Assembly (NCBI RefSeq): GCF_000173735.1
Contig: NZ_ACCB01000015.1
Coordinates: forward strand, 1 to 64,000
Reading direction: 5' to 3'
Source: Yersinia aldovae ATCC 35236
GTDB lineage: Bacteria; Pseudomonadota; Gammaproteobacteria; Enterobacterales; Enterobacteriaceae
Length of the DNA: 64,000 nt
Shown in pieces: positions 21,543 to 30,902 of this stretch. Made by a program: the position numbers and the translations under genes. Position 1 is the first letter of the stretch. Each line of letters starts with the position of its first letter. The notes under the pieces are model-generated. The model was not told the DNA's origin. It made no database searches and saw only the letters and a list, made by a program, of their open reading frames with translations.

Positions 21543-22100
21543 ATGGCATACTTGCAAAAACCTAAAATTCTTAAAATAGAAACAATTGCCCGCTCCCGCT
21601 TATTTACCGTTGAAGCGGTTGATCTGGAGTTTAGCAATGGCGTGCAACGTGTTTATGAGCGTATGCGGCCATCTAACCGTGAGGCCGTGATGATTGTGCC
21701 GATTATCGGCGATGACTTGCTGCTGATTCGTGAATATGCTGTCGGTATTGATGCGTATGAATTGGGGTTCCCGAAAGGGCTGATTGATTCCGGTGAAGAG
21801 GTGCTGGAGGCGGCTAATCGTGAGCTAATGGAGGAGGTTGGGTTTGGTGCCAAGCGCTTCGATTACCTCACCAAACTGACAATGGCACCGTCCTATTTTT
21901 CCAGCAAAATGAATATTGTTATGGCGCATGACCTTTACCCGCAAAGCCTGGAAGGTGATGAACCGGAGCCACTACCGCAAGTCCGTTGGCCTATTGCCAA
22001 TATGATGGCGCTCCTCGATGAGCCAGATTTCTGTGAGGCACGTAATGTCAGCGCTCTTTTTCTGGCGCAGGCATTTCTTAATAAGCGATTACCAGAATAG
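21543..22100 (+). CDS. nudE: ADP compounds hydrolase NudE
   Basis: A 185-residue Nudix hydrolase. The Nudix box GLIDSGEEVLEAANRELMEEVGF fits GX5EX7REUXEEXGU exactly at residues ~79-101 (cited by pattern). NudE cleaves ADP-ribose, NADH and Ap3A-type dinucleotides. It stands convergent with mrcA, separated by a bidirectional terminator. Confidence 0.94.
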   Translation: MAYLQKPKILKIETIARSRLFTVEAVDLEFSNGVQRVYERMRPSNREAVMIVPIIGDDLLLIREYAVGIDAYELGFPKGLIDSGEEVLEAANRELMEEVGFGAKRFDYLTKLTMAPSYFSSKMNIVMAHDLYPQSLEGDEPEPLPQVRWPIANMMALLDEPDFCEARNVSALFLAQAFLNKRLPE

Positions 22101-22114
22101 TCCACTATCCGAGA

Positions 22115-22153
22115 TAAAAAAACCGGGCTGACCTTGCGGTCACCCGGTTTTTG
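22115..22153. terminator. Bidirectional terminator between nudE and mrcA
   Basis: AACCGGGCTGACC and GGTCACCCGGTT pair in a long stem with TTGC in the loop. It is flanked by A-rich DNA on the left and T-rich on the right, so it can stop both convergent genes. Confidence 0.88.
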
Positions 22154-22204
22154 TCTGAATACTGCTGTTACATCAATAAGTCACAGCAGCGGCAGGTATG
22201 ATGG

Positions 22205-24760
22205 TCAGAACAATTCGTGAGTCTGGCCGTTGTCCATCAGCGTGGTACCCGCTTCATGTACTGAGTATTCAGTCGGTTGTGTCCCGTCGATAAAGAACTC
22301 AGGGCGACTGCCTGGCCCACCACTGGATAACTTACCGGTTTGCTTATCAATCACGACACTGACAATCCCTGGTGGCGGTGGTACTTGCTTCTCAGGTAAG
22401 CCTGCAAGAGCGGCTTTCATAAACTCATTCCAGGCTGGCTGCGCTGTTTTTGCCCCGCCTTCCGCCCCGGAAATCTGATCCGGTATTGCGCCTGATGCCG
22501 TGCTGCGGCCTAAGTCGCGGCGATGATCATCAAAGCCAATCCAAACCGAGGTCACGGTATCGGGACCATAACCCGAGAACCAGGCATCTTTCGAATTGTT
22601 TGTCGTACCGGTTTTACCGCCGATATCTCTACGTTTCAGATCACGACCTGCCCGCCAGCCTGTTCCCATCCAGCCCGGTTCCCCGAAGATGTTGGTGTTC
22701 AGGGCGTCACGGATCAGGAACGCCAATGGCGTGCTGATAACATGAGGCGCATATTGCTGGTCACTGTTGAGCGCGGCCTGAGCCGGTGTGACTTGCTCCA
22801 GTTCTGGCATTGGCACCGTACTGGCATTACTGTTCTGAGAAGTGGAGACGTTTTCGGTATTATCGTCAGAAAGCACTACAGAACGTTGAGTATCACCATA
22901 AATCACCGGCAGATTACAACTTTCGCAGACAATTTTAGGCTTTTCTTCAAACAGCACATTACCTACATCATCGGTGATCTTGGTAATGAAATACGGGTCG
23001 ACCAAATAGCCGCCGTTGGCCAACACCGCATAACCGCGAACTAACTGCAATGGTGTGAACGAAGCAGAACCCAACGCCAGTGATTCTGAATGCACAATGT
23101 TCTGTGCCGGGAAGCCAAAACGTTGCAGATATTCAGCGGCATAATCGACGCCCATTGCTCGCATTGCCCGCACCATAACCACGTTTTTCGATTGCCCTAA
23201 GCCCTGACGCAAGCGGATTGGCCCATCGTAAGTGGGGGGGGAGTTTTTCGGCCGCCAGTCAGTACCTGCACCGGCATCCCAGCGGGTAATTGGCAGGTCG
23301 TTGAGGATGCTCGCCAGTGTCAGCCCTTTGTCCATCGCGGCGGTATAGAGGAACGGTTTAATATTCGAACCCACCTGACGTAGCGCCTGGGTAACACGGT
23401 TAAATTTACTTTGGTTAAAGTCAAAACCGCCTACCAGCGCTTTAATTGCACCATTATTCGGATCGATGGACACCAGCGCGGAGTTGACGTCGGGCACCTG
23501 CGCCAGCCACCAGTTATCTTCGACTTTTCGGACCCAGATTTGCTGGCCCGGTTGTACCACATCAGTGACCTGTTTAGGTGTTGGCCCCTGCGCATTATCT
23601 GATTTATACGGCCGCGCCCAACGCATCCCAGACATCGGCAGCGCCACGTCACTGCCATCAGCCAACATGGCGGTGGCTTGCGCGGCATTCGCTTGTGTCA
23701 CCACCGCAGGTAACAGCGGGCCATATACCGGCAGTGTTTTTAGCGAATCGATAATTTGCTCACGACTCCAGGCGCTCTCGCCCACTTTCCATAACACATT
23801 GGACGGGCCGCGATAGCCATGACGCATATCGTAAGCTAATACGTTGGCTCGTAATGATTCAAGCGCGGCCAACTGGAGTCTTTTAGTGATGGTGGTATAG
23901 ACCTGATAGCCGTCGGTGTAAGCATTTTCACCGTAACGTTTGATCATCTCCTGACGCACCATTTCGGACAGGTAAGGTGCTGAGAAAGCAATTTGTGGCG
24001 CATGGTAGTTGGCAACCAACTCTTCACTGCGAGCCTGATCGTACTGCGTTTGGGTGATGTATTTTTCATCCAACATACGCGACAGCACAACATTACGGCG
24101 CGTAACAGCGCGGTCATGTGAGTAAAGCGGGTTGAAAGTTGATGGCGCTTTTGGCAAACCAGCAATCATTGCCATTTGGCTGAGTGTTAACTCATTGACC
24201 TCTTTGCCAAAATAAACTTGCGCGGCAGCACCGACACCATAGGCGCGGTAACCGAGATAAATTTTATTCAGATACAGTTCAAGGATCTCATCCTTAGTCA
24301 GTAACTGTTCGATACGGATTGCCAGAAACGCTTCCTTGATTTTGCGCATTAAGGTGCGTTCCGGGCTTAAAAAGAAGTTTCGCGCTAATTGCTGGGTGAT
24401 GGTACTGGCCCCCTGAGAGGCACGGCCTGACACCATCGCGATCGACGCTGCACGCATAATACCCACCGGATCCACGCCGTGATGCTCATAGAATCGGCTG
24501 TCTTCCGTTGCAATAAATGCATGTATCATTTCTGGCGGAATTTGTTTTAATGTCAATGGGATACGGCGTTTTTCGCCGTATTGGGCGATCAATTCGCCTT
24601 CGGCGCTATACACCAGCATCGGCGTTTGCAGCCGGACATCTTTCAGCGTGGCAACGTCGGGTAGCTGAGGCTCAATATATTTATACAGGCCAAATATCGA
24701 GGCAGCTCCCAGTAAAATGCAACACACCGCAAGGATTAAAAGATACTTTACGAACTTCAC
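22205..24760 (-). CDS. mrcA: Penicillin-binding protein 1A (class A PBP)
   Basis: An 851-residue bifunctional peptidoglycan synthase. A short cytoplasmic start and TM helix (KFVKYLLILAVCCILLGAA) lead to the GT51 glycosyltransferase domain (FIATEDSRFYEHHGVDPVGI with the catalytic Glu). The OB-like insert follows, then the transpeptidase with SNIKPF (SxxK), SxN-type and GGKTGTTN (KTG) motifs. The frame is open to a TTG at 24784. I prefer the GTG at 24760, because it gives the E. coli-like start M-K-F-V-K-Y and a length of 851 against 850. It is divergent from hofM. Confidence 0.95.
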   Translation of the reverse strand: MKFVKYLLILAVCCILLGAASIFGLYKYIEPQLPDVATLKDVRLQTPMLVYSAEGELIAQYGEKRRIPLTLKQIPPEMIHAFIATEDSRFYEHHGVDPVGIMRAASIAMVSGRASQGASTITQQLARNFFLSPERTLMRKIKEAFLAIRIEQLLTKDEILELYLNKIYLGYRAYGVGAAAQVYFGKEVNELTLSQMAMIAGLPKAPSTFNPLYSHDRAVTRRNVVLSRMLDEKYITQTQYDQARSEELVANYHAPQIAFSAPYLSEMVRQEMIKRYGENAYTDGYQVYTTITKRLQLAALESLRANVLAYDMRHGYRGPSNVLWKVGESAWSREQIIDSLKTLPVYGPLLPAVVTQANAAQATAMLADGSDVALPMSGMRWARPYKSDNAQGPTPKQVTDVVQPGQQIWVRKVEDNWWLAQVPDVNSALVSIDPNNGAIKALVGGFDFNQSKFNRVTQALRQVGSNIKPFLYTAAMDKGLTLASILNDLPITRWDAGAGTDWRPKNSPPTYDGPIRLRQGLGQSKNVVMVRAMRAMGVDYAAEYLQRFGFPAQNIVHSESLALGSASFTPLQLVRGYAVLANGGYLVDPYFITKITDDVGNVLFEEKPKIVCESCNLPVIYGDTQRSVVLSDDNTENVSTSQNSNASTVPMPELEQVTPAQAALNSDQQYAPHVISTPLAFLIRDALNTNIFGEPGWMGTGWRAGRDLKRRDIGGKTGTTNNSKDAWFSGYGPDTVTSVWIGFDDHRRDLGRSTASGAIPDQISGAEGGAKTAQPAWNEFMKAALAGLPEKQVPPPPGIVSVVIDKQTGKLSSGGPGSRPEFFIDGTQPTEYSVHEAGTTLMDNGQTHELF

Positions 24761-24881
24761 CTGAGATTTCCCATTCAATGTCAATTGGGCAGTTTATAAA
24801 CAACCGCGCCGTAGTATAAAGGCAAGCCCGTAACATGGATACGTTCTTTTATTTTCTCTTTCGACATGGAGGTCGACAAAG

Positions 24882-25754
24882 ATGTACTCACAATCTTGGC
24901 AGGTAGGGCTAGATATTCAAATGGAGGCGATACGCGCCTTGGCCGTTGTCAGACGCCGCTATGGCTGGCAACTACGCTACTGGTGGCATCAATCCTTACC
25001 TTCTGGCGTTTTGCGGGAGGGTATTTTACATCAGCCAGATATCGTTAGCGAACAACTCAAATTATTACATAAACAGCTACCTAAAAATATTTCATTACGT
25101 ATTGCCTTACCCACACAACGCATACTGCAACACACCATTCCCACTCCGGATAAACGCTTGCGTGAGCCTGCACGCGGCGGTTTTATCAATGCGACGGCAA
25201 GCCGAGTCTTTCCGGCGAACAATCAGGCATTGTCGCTGGATTACCGCACCGCATCTGCATCCGGTAGCGAGATAATCATAACCGCAGCCCGACAGACCGA
25301 GGTACAACAGTGGCAAGCATGTCTAAATCAGGCGGGCTTACCAGCACATGTGATTGATATTACTCCTTGTGCTCTACGTTATATGGCCGCCGCCGCAGGT
25401 CTATCGGGAAACTATTGGTTGGTTCATCGGCTGGTCGATGAATGGTTATGGGTCTCATCCAGTGATATGCCATTTGACTATGGCGTCATCGTTCCTGATG
25501 GCGACAGTGACGGGCCGCATGGCCAGCGGACTAACACAACTGACCCGCTGGCGCAGTTATACATTCGTCTGGCCAGCGCGCACGATAGCCCTGTACGGGT
25601 CTATTACAGCAGCCTGTTTGAAGAGCCTTTACCTGACAATATGATGGCATGGTCACCCTTCGCCGCTTTTGCACAGTACCAACCACCATTACCGCCACTC
25701 CCCGCCGCATTTACTTTAGCCGGAGGGCTGGCATTACGTCCGGCAGACTATTGA
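24882..25754 (+). CDS. hofM: PilM-like DNA utilisation protein HofM
   Basis: A 290-residue actin-like (PilM/HofM) protein, first gene of a five-gene pilus-assembly set. It begins YSQSWQVGLDIQMEAIRALAVV and has the usual short enterobacterial length. PilM is the cytoplasmic member of the PilMNOP alignment complex that links the inner-membrane motor to the secretin. In E. coli hofMNOP are needed to use DNA as a nutrient. The start ATG has a GGAGG Shine-Dalgarno. The TGA overlaps the hofN ATG (TGATG). Confidence 0.9.
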   Translation: MYSQSWQVGLDIQMEAIRALAVVRRRYGWQLRYWWHQSLPSGVLREGILHQPDIVSEQLKLLHKQLPKNISLRIALPTQRILQHTIPTPDKRLREPARGGFINATASRVFPANNQALSLDYRTASASGSEIIITAARQTEVQQWQACLNQAGLPAHVIDITPCALRYMAAAAGLSGNYWLVHRLVDEWLWVSSSDMPFDYGVIVPDGDSDGPHGQRTNTTDPLAQLYIRLASAHDSPVRVYYSSLFEEPLPDNMMAWSPFAAFAQYQPPLPPLPAAFTLAGGLALRPADY

Positions 25755-26299
25755 TGTATCAGGTTAATTTTATACCCTGGCGTGCTGAGCGACAGAGGGC
25801 GCGTTTTCGTTTTTGGCGCAATACGGGGCTGTGTCACCTGGGGCTGGTCGTTATTGGATTCGTTGTGATGTCGATGCAATTGCGTGGTGAGCGCATCCTG
25901 CTGCAAGGCAATTTGGTGGTGTTATCACAGCAGCAGGCCGTATTGAGCCAGCGCCATCAGGTGATACAACAAGAAATCGCTCGTTTGGCCGAAATGAAGC
26001 AGCGTTTTCAGCTTTATCAGCAGGCACGGCAACCTGCTCGCCACTATTTTCGCTTATTGCAGCATTTGTCAGAACACATTCCAGATAGCTGTTGGTTGGA
26101 GGCTCTGATTCCGCAAGGCAATATTTTGGCCTTCACTGTTATCAGCCGGGATTACATCGCAATTGATACATTTCTGAGAATGTTATATCGCCAGCCTCTA
26201 CTTGAAAAAGTGCGCCTGGAGGGGATTACCCAACGGGATGATGGCAACTTTCGTTTTGTCGTGCGTGCCAATTGGCAGCCGGGGAGCGGGGTTAAATGA
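25754..26299 (+). CDS. hofN: PilN-like protein HofN
   Basis: A 181-residue bitopic inner-membrane protein. A short cytoplasmic tail (MYQVNFIPWRAERQRAR) matches the PilN motif that binds PilM, followed by one TM helix (~residues 24-41) and a coiled-coil periplasmic part (QQQAVLSQRHQVIQQEIARL). The frame runs further upstream inside hofM, but the ATG at 25754 overlaps the hofM stop and starts at the conserved PilM-binding motif. Confidence 0.9.
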   Translation: MYQVNFIPWRAERQRARFRFWRNTGLCHLGLVVIGFVVMSMQLRGERILLQGNLVVLSQQQAVLSQRHQVIQQEIARLAEMKQRFQLYQQARQPARHYFRLLQHLSEHIPDSCWLEALIPQGNILAFTVISRDYIAIDTFLRMLYRQPLLEKVRLEGITQRDDGNFRFVVRANWQPGSGVK

Positions 26300-26967
26300 G
26301 TAAAATCGGAATGAACAGGACGGTAATGAATCGAATGTTACAACACTGGGTAGATAAACCGGGCTGGCAGCTCTGTTTATGGTTATGGGGGCTGTTGGGG
26401 ATAATCGGTGTTATAGCTTACGGTGTGATGCTGCGGCCTGAATGGGCGGAACATGGCCGTTTTACTGATGAAATAGCGCAACAGCAGCAAAGTATCAATA
26501 ATCAGCAATCCAGACTTATGCAGTTGCCTTCACTTTCATCTCTTCGAGATCAATCTAACGTATTGTTACAAAAAGAATCGCTACATGAAGGATGGCTTTC
26601 TGCCGAGGGGGAAAAGCAATCGTTTGATAGCGCACTGGCTCATCAAGTTGGTGAATGGATTATGCCATTTGGTGGCCAGGTGGTGCGTTGGCAACGGGTA
26701 GTTGAACCGACAGACGCAGGAAATTACCAACTTTTGCCAGGTCAGAATAAACCGCTTCCAGAGCAGAAAGAATATTTTCCGGAGCATAAAAAACAATGGG
26801 ATACGACATTGCGGATTAATTTTCATGGGGCGCTTCATTTACTGCGTCAACTGACCCTATCTCCATCGCCTATCTTGATAAAAATCATTGAGATAAATCG
26901 TGAAAATCGCGCTTTGACAATAAAGCTAAACCTCAAGGAGTATCGTGCCGAGGGGAAACATGAGTAA
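26296..26967 (+). CDS. hofO: PilO-like protein HofO
   Basis: A 223-residue PilO-like protein with one TM helix near residues 24-45 (LCLWLWGLLGIIGVIAYGVM), a coiled coil (FTDEIAQQQQSINNQQSRLMQ) and a C-terminal ferredoxin-like region. It overlaps hofN by 4 bp and is overlapped by hofP, so the set is tightly coupled. Family role: heterodimer with PilN in the periplasm. Confidence 0.87.
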   Translation: MSKIGMNRTVMNRMLQHWVDKPGWQLCLWLWGLLGIIGVIAYGVMLRPEWAEHGRFTDEIAQQQQSINNQQSRLMQLPSLSSLRDQSNVLLQKESLHEGWLSAEGEKQSFDSALAHQVGEWIMPFGGQVVRWQRVVEPTDAGNYQLLPGQNKPLPEQKEYFPEHKKQWDTTLRINFHGALHLLRQLTLSPSPILIKIIEINRENRALTIKLNLKEYRAEGKHE

Positions 26968-27334
26968 CAACAGAGGATGGTGGACTATCGCACTGCTCAC
27001 ACCGATGGTTTATGCAGAACCATTATCGCCAGAGCTTGAGAATGCGAGGAATAACGGGCGTGACCCTTTTCAGGCTATATCAACTATACCGTGTGATGCT
27101 CAACAGGAAAAATTGACGGATTGGCAGTTACAAGGGGTTGTTAGCGGTGTGAGTTATCAATCTGGCTGGGTGCGTAGGCCTGATGGAGTCTGGCTGAAAC
27201 TTATCGTTGGGGCATTGTTGTCAGCGAACTGGCAAGTTTCTCATATTGGTTCACGCCAGATACGCTTACAGCATGTGAACCCCGATATCCCCTGCTCAGG
27301 CTTATCAGCAACGGCGATGCTATTGATGCGCTAA
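26960..27334 (+). CDS. hofP: PilP-like protein HofP
   Basis: A 124-residue exported protein: signal-like start (MSNNRGWWTIALLTPMVYA), a DPFQ-type motif (NGRDPFQAI) and a small beta domain (WQLQGVVSGVSYQSGWVRRPDG), as in PilP pilotin-like lipoproteins. No lipobox cysteine is seen. I chose the ATG at 26960, preceded by GAGGGG, over the GTG at 26945. It overlaps hofO by 8 bp. Confidence 0.85.
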   Translation: MSNNRGWWTIALLTPMVYAEPLSPELENARNNGRDPFQAISTIPCDAQQEKLTDWQLQGVVSGVSYQSGWVRRPDGVWLKLIVGALLSANWQVSHIGSRQIRLQHVNPDIPCSGLSATAMLLMR

Positions 27335-27382
27335 ATTCAGTATTTCGCCCAGAGATAATCAGTACTAAAAGGAATTAATCTG

Positions 27383-28696
27383 ATGAATATTAATACTAAA
27401 ATATGGATTTCTCCGTTGTTCTACCGTGTCTCAAAATGGTCAAAATTAGCCCGTCATATATTGCTTTATGGGGTTCTCAGCAGTGTATCTATCTGCTGCG
27501 CGGCATCTTATAGCACTGGCAAGGGGCAATTGGTTTCACTGGAGTTTCAGGATGCGCCTGCCACTTTGGTTTTGCAGGCGCTGGCTGATTATCAGCAATT
27601 GAATCTGGTGGCAACATCCGGCATCGGCGGTAATCTCAGTCTGAGATTAAACGAAGTGCCTTGGGAGCAGGCGCTGGCAATAACACTGCGCATGAGCCGT
27701 TTGACGGTTGAACGTGATGGTGCGGTGATGATGGTATTTACCGAGCAAGAGTTGCAAGAGAGGCGGCAGCAGGCAGAACAAAAAGCGTTACCGGAGACAC
27801 TGAGCAATCTCACATTGGCATTGCAGTATGCTGATGCCCAACAAGTGGCCGATAGTCTGAACCTACCTGAAGGCGGCTTACTTTCACCTTTAGGCAGCGT
27901 GGTGGTAGATAAACGAACAAATACATTATTAATTCGCGATACTCCCGCTTCTTTAGCATTACTGAAAGTTTGGCTGGCAGAGATGGATTTGCCTTTACAG
28001 CAAGTGCAGTTAGCGGCACACATCGTAACTATGAGTCGGGAAAATTTGCATGAACTTGGTGTGCGTTGGGGGATGGATGAAGCAACGCAGCCCCGTGCGC
28101 TGAGAGTGAATAATTTTAATGTGAATTTGCCACTCCCCAATAGCGCCCTCAGCGCTGGATTCAATGTTGCCCGTATCGGCGGGCGTCTGCTGGAACTGGA
28201 ATTGAGCGCGCTGGAGCAAGAAAATCAGGTTGATATTATTGCCAGCCCTCGGCTGGTGACATCCCATCAGCAAACTGCCAGTATCAAGCAAGGTTCTGAT
28301 ATTCCTTATACGGTCTCGCGGGGTAAAAAAGGGGTGCCTACTATTGAGTTTAAAGAGGCAGTATTAGGGATGGAAGTTACGCCAAAAATACTGCGCAACG
28401 GTAAGATTACTCTAAACTTGAAAATCAGCCAAAACATGCCGGGCATGGCGATTAAACGCGGCGATAGTGAAGCATTACTAATAGATAAGCAGGAAATTAA
28501 AACGCAAATAACGGTCAATGATGGAGAGACTATCGTGCTGGGCGGTATTTTCCAGCAAAAAAACAATCAGGGTATTAATAAAGTTCCAATCCTGGCCGAT
28601 ATCCCTCTGCTGGGGGCGTTATTCAAACAGGACGTTCGGGCGCAAACCCGACGAGAGCTAGTGATTTTCATCACGCCAAGGTTAATTGGCATCTGA
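27383..28696 (+). CDS. hofQ: Outer-membrane secretin HofQ (PilQ-like)
   Basis: A 437-residue type IV pilus/competence secretin. A signal region ends near residue 40 (SSVSICCAASYS). An STN/N0-type domain (FQDAPATLVLQALADYQQLNLV) and an N1 KH-like domain (LPEGGLLSPLGSVVVDKRTNTLLI) follow, then the secretin core (IASPRLVTSHQQTASIKQGSDIPY ... GETIVLGGIFQ ... KVPILADIPLLGALF). All elements are intact, so DNA uptake or pilus export across the outer membrane is possible, although no pilin or PilB/PilC genes are in this window. Confidence 0.92.
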   Translation: MNINTKIWISPLFYRVSKWSKLARHILLYGVLSSVSICCAASYSTGKGQLVSLEFQDAPATLVLQALADYQQLNLVATSGIGGNLSLRLNEVPWEQALAITLRMSRLTVERDGAVMMVFTEQELQERRQQAEQKALPETLSNLTLALQYADAQQVADSLNLPEGGLLSPLGSVVVDKRTNTLLIRDTPASLALLKVWLAEMDLPLQQVQLAAHIVTMSRENLHELGVRWGMDEATQPRALRVNNFNVNLPLPNSALSAGFNVARIGGRLLELELSALEQENQVDIIASPRLVTSHQQTASIKQGSDIPYTVSRGKKGVPTIEFKEAVLGMEVTPKILRNGKITLNLKISQNMPGMAIKRGDSEALLIDKQEIKTQITVNDGETIVLGGIFQQKNNQGINKVPILADIPLLGALFKQDVRAQTRRELVIFITPRLIGI

Positions 28697-29043
28697 ACGC
28701 TGTGGGATTCAGTTTCACGAAAACAGGTCAATCTTAGTGACTTTCTGTAATTTTTTACGTGATAGGGGGCTTCTAAATTTGACGCTGCGCCCGATTTAGC
28801 TTACAAGGGTTACCGAATTGAGCTCCGAGGTTTTTAATAACGTTGATACGCCGATAAAAACGTATGGTTTCCCTCCCACGACGTGTACAACGATTTATTC
28901 GGTTGCCAAACTACCAGAAGTGCTGAGATAATTTTCCGTCTGATCTCGCACTATCGCTCATGAGGTTTCAGTTTAGGTCCCGCCGCTGATTTGATTGGCG
29001 GGGCGGGTTATCATTAACGAATAGTCTTAGTAATACCAAAAAC
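28697..29043. other. aroK upstream region
   Basis: About 350 bp between hofQ and aroK, which should contain the hofQ transcript end and the aroKB-damX-dam promoter. A GC-rich imperfect hairpin (CCCGCC...GGCGGGGCGGG) lies just upstream of aroK near 28978-29008. I see no gene or mobile repeat. Confidence 0.4.
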
Positions 29044-29565
29044 ATGGCAGAGAAACGCAATATCTTTCTGGTTGGGCCTATGGGTGCCGGCAAAAGCACT
29101 ATTGGTCGTCAGTTAGCTCAGCAACTCAATATGGAGTTCTTCGACTCCGATCAAGAAATTGAGCGACGTACCGGAGCTGACGTGGGCTGGGTATTCGACG
29201 TGGAAGGCGAAGAAGGTTTCCGCGATCGCGAAGAAAAAGTTATTAATGAACTGACGGAAAAACAAGGCATTGTTCTGGCAACCGGTGGTGGCTCTGTTAA
29301 ATCCAGAGAAACCCGCAACCGTTTGTCAGCCCGTGGTGTTGTGGTGTATTTAGAAACCACAATCGAGAAGCAGTTGGCCCGTACACAGCGTGACAAAAAA
29401 CGTCCGTTGTTGCAGGTTGATGCGCCTCCGCGTGAAGTGTTAGAAGCACTGGCAAAAGAACGTAATCCGTTGTACGAAGAAATTGCAGATGTCACCATCC
29501 GCACTGACGATCAAAGCGCGAAAGTTGTTGCTAACCAGATCATCAACATGCTGGAAAGTAACTGA
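29044..29565 (+). CDS. aroK: Shikimate kinase I
   Basis: A 173-residue cytosolic kinase of the shikimate pathway that phosphorylates shikimate at O3 with ATP. Walker A is [11 protein letters not shown] (residues ~11-21); the shikimate-binding DSD ([15 protein letters not shown]) and the GGG of ATGGGSVKS are present. It is nearly identical to E. coli AroK. It heads the conserved aroK-aroB-damX-dam-rpe-gph-trpS superoperon, 56 bp before aroB. Confidence 0.97.
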   Translation: MAEKRNIFLVGPMGAGKSTIGRQLAQQLNMEFFDSDQEIERRTGADVGWVFDVEGEEGFRDREEKVINELTEKQGIVLATGGGSVKSRETRNRLSARGVVVYLETTIEKQLARTQRDKKRPLLQVDAPPREVLEALAKERNPLYEEIADVTIRTDDQSAKVVANQIINMLESN

Positions 29566-29621
29566 TTTTAGCATTTTACTAATGCCTCCGGGCGTAAGTT
29601 AAGAAGGTTACTGAGCGCGAC

Positions 29622-30707
29622 ATGGAGAAGATTACTGTCACGTTAGGGGAACGTAGCTACCCCATTACGATTGCTGCCGGATTATTTAATGATCCGGTCT
29701 CTTTTAAACCGCTAAAGGTGGGTGATCAGGTAATGCTGGTGACCAACCAAACACTGGCTCCACTCTATCTGGATTCAATCCGGAAAGTGCTGGAACAGGG
29801 CGGCGTTCAAGTTGATCAGGTGATTTTACCTGATGGCGAGCAGTATAAATCTCTGAGCGTTTTGGAGCAGGTATTTTCTGCCCTTCTGGAAAAACCGCAC
29901 GGTCGTGATACTACGCTTGTCGCCTTAGGCGGCGGTGTAGTGGGCGACCTGACCGGTTTTGCCGCAGCGTGCTACCAGCGTGGCGTCCGATTTATTCAGG
30001 TTCCGACTACGTTACTTTCTCAAGTGGATTCCTCTGTCGGTGGCAAAACCGCAGTGAACCATCCGTTGGGCAAAAACATGATTGGTGCCTTCTACCAGCC
30101 TGCTTCGGTGGTAGTTGATCTCAATTGTCTGAAAACACTTCCTCAACGTGAGCTTGCTTCCGGGCTGGCTGAAGTTATCAAATACGGCATTATTCTTGAT
30201 GCAGCTTTCTTCGATTGGTTAGAAAATAATATCGACGCACTTTTAGCACTGGATATGTCAGCGTTAGCTTACTGCATCCGTCGCTGCTGTGAATTAAAAG
30301 CCGATGTTGTTGCTGCCGATGAACGTGAAGAAAGCGGGATGCGCGCTTTACTCAATTTGGGTCATACTTATGGTCATGCCATTGAGGCAGAAATGGGTTA
30401 TGGCGTCTGGCTACATGGTGAAGCTGTTGCAGCAGGCATGGTGATGGCGGCACACACTTCACGTCGATTGGGCCAGTTCTCAGTTGAAGATGTTGAGCGT
30501 ATCAAGAAACTACTGCTACGTGCTGGTCTGCCTATCTGTGGGCCACAGGAAATGACACCTGAGTCTTATCTACCGCACATGATGCGCGATAAAAAAGTGC
30601 TGGCGGGCGAACTTCGTCTGGTACTGCCAACGGCTATCGGTACGTCAGAAATCCGTGGTGGTATTGCACATGACATGGTGTTGGCCTCCATCGCTGATTG
30701 CCAGTGA
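29622..30707 (+). CDS. aroB: 3-dehydroquinate synthase
   Basis: A 361-residue NAD- and metal-dependent enzyme for the second shikimate step (DAHP to 3-dehydroquinate). It has the NAD-binding [13 protein letters not shown], the substrate-site [20 protein letters not shown], the metal-ligand Glu and His in the later segments, and [12 protein letters not shown] (LGHT/HAIE). Length is as expected. Confidence 0.97.
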   Translation: MEKITVTLGERSYPITIAAGLFNDPVSFKPLKVGDQVMLVTNQTLAPLYLDSIRKVLEQGGVQVDQVILPDGEQYKSLSVLEQVFSALLEKPHGRDTTLVALGGGVVGDLTGFAAACYQRGVRFIQVPTTLLSQVDSSVGGKTAVNHPLGKNMIGAFYQPASVVVDLNCLKTLPQRELASGLAEVIKYGIILDAAFFDWLENNIDALLALDMSALAYCIRRCCELKADVVAADEREESGMRALLNLGHTYGHAIEAEMGYGVWLHGEAVAAGMVMAAHTSRRLGQFSVEDVERIKKLLLRAGLPICGPQEMTPESYLPHMMRDKKVLAGELRLVLPTAIGTSEIRGGIAHDMVLASIADCQ

Positions 30708-30902
30708 TAAAAATGACATAAGCGCGACGTGAATAAATTTTATATTCATAAGTACGATGATCATAAGTTCTATGATGCTGTATTATGAAACATCATATTC
30801 TTTCGCAGCAGGCGGTTTCGGCCTGTTTGCAGTCAGTAAAATCAATCAGCCGGATCGCAGACACACATGCGGTAGGCTTTTGCCTCTAGTTGGAGGGTTT
30901 AG

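Noticed and set aside
27592-28164. 190-codon minus-strand frame within hofQ
   Set aside because: Antisense to the secretin gene, low-complexity Ser/Arg/Cys-rich translation typical of shadow frames.
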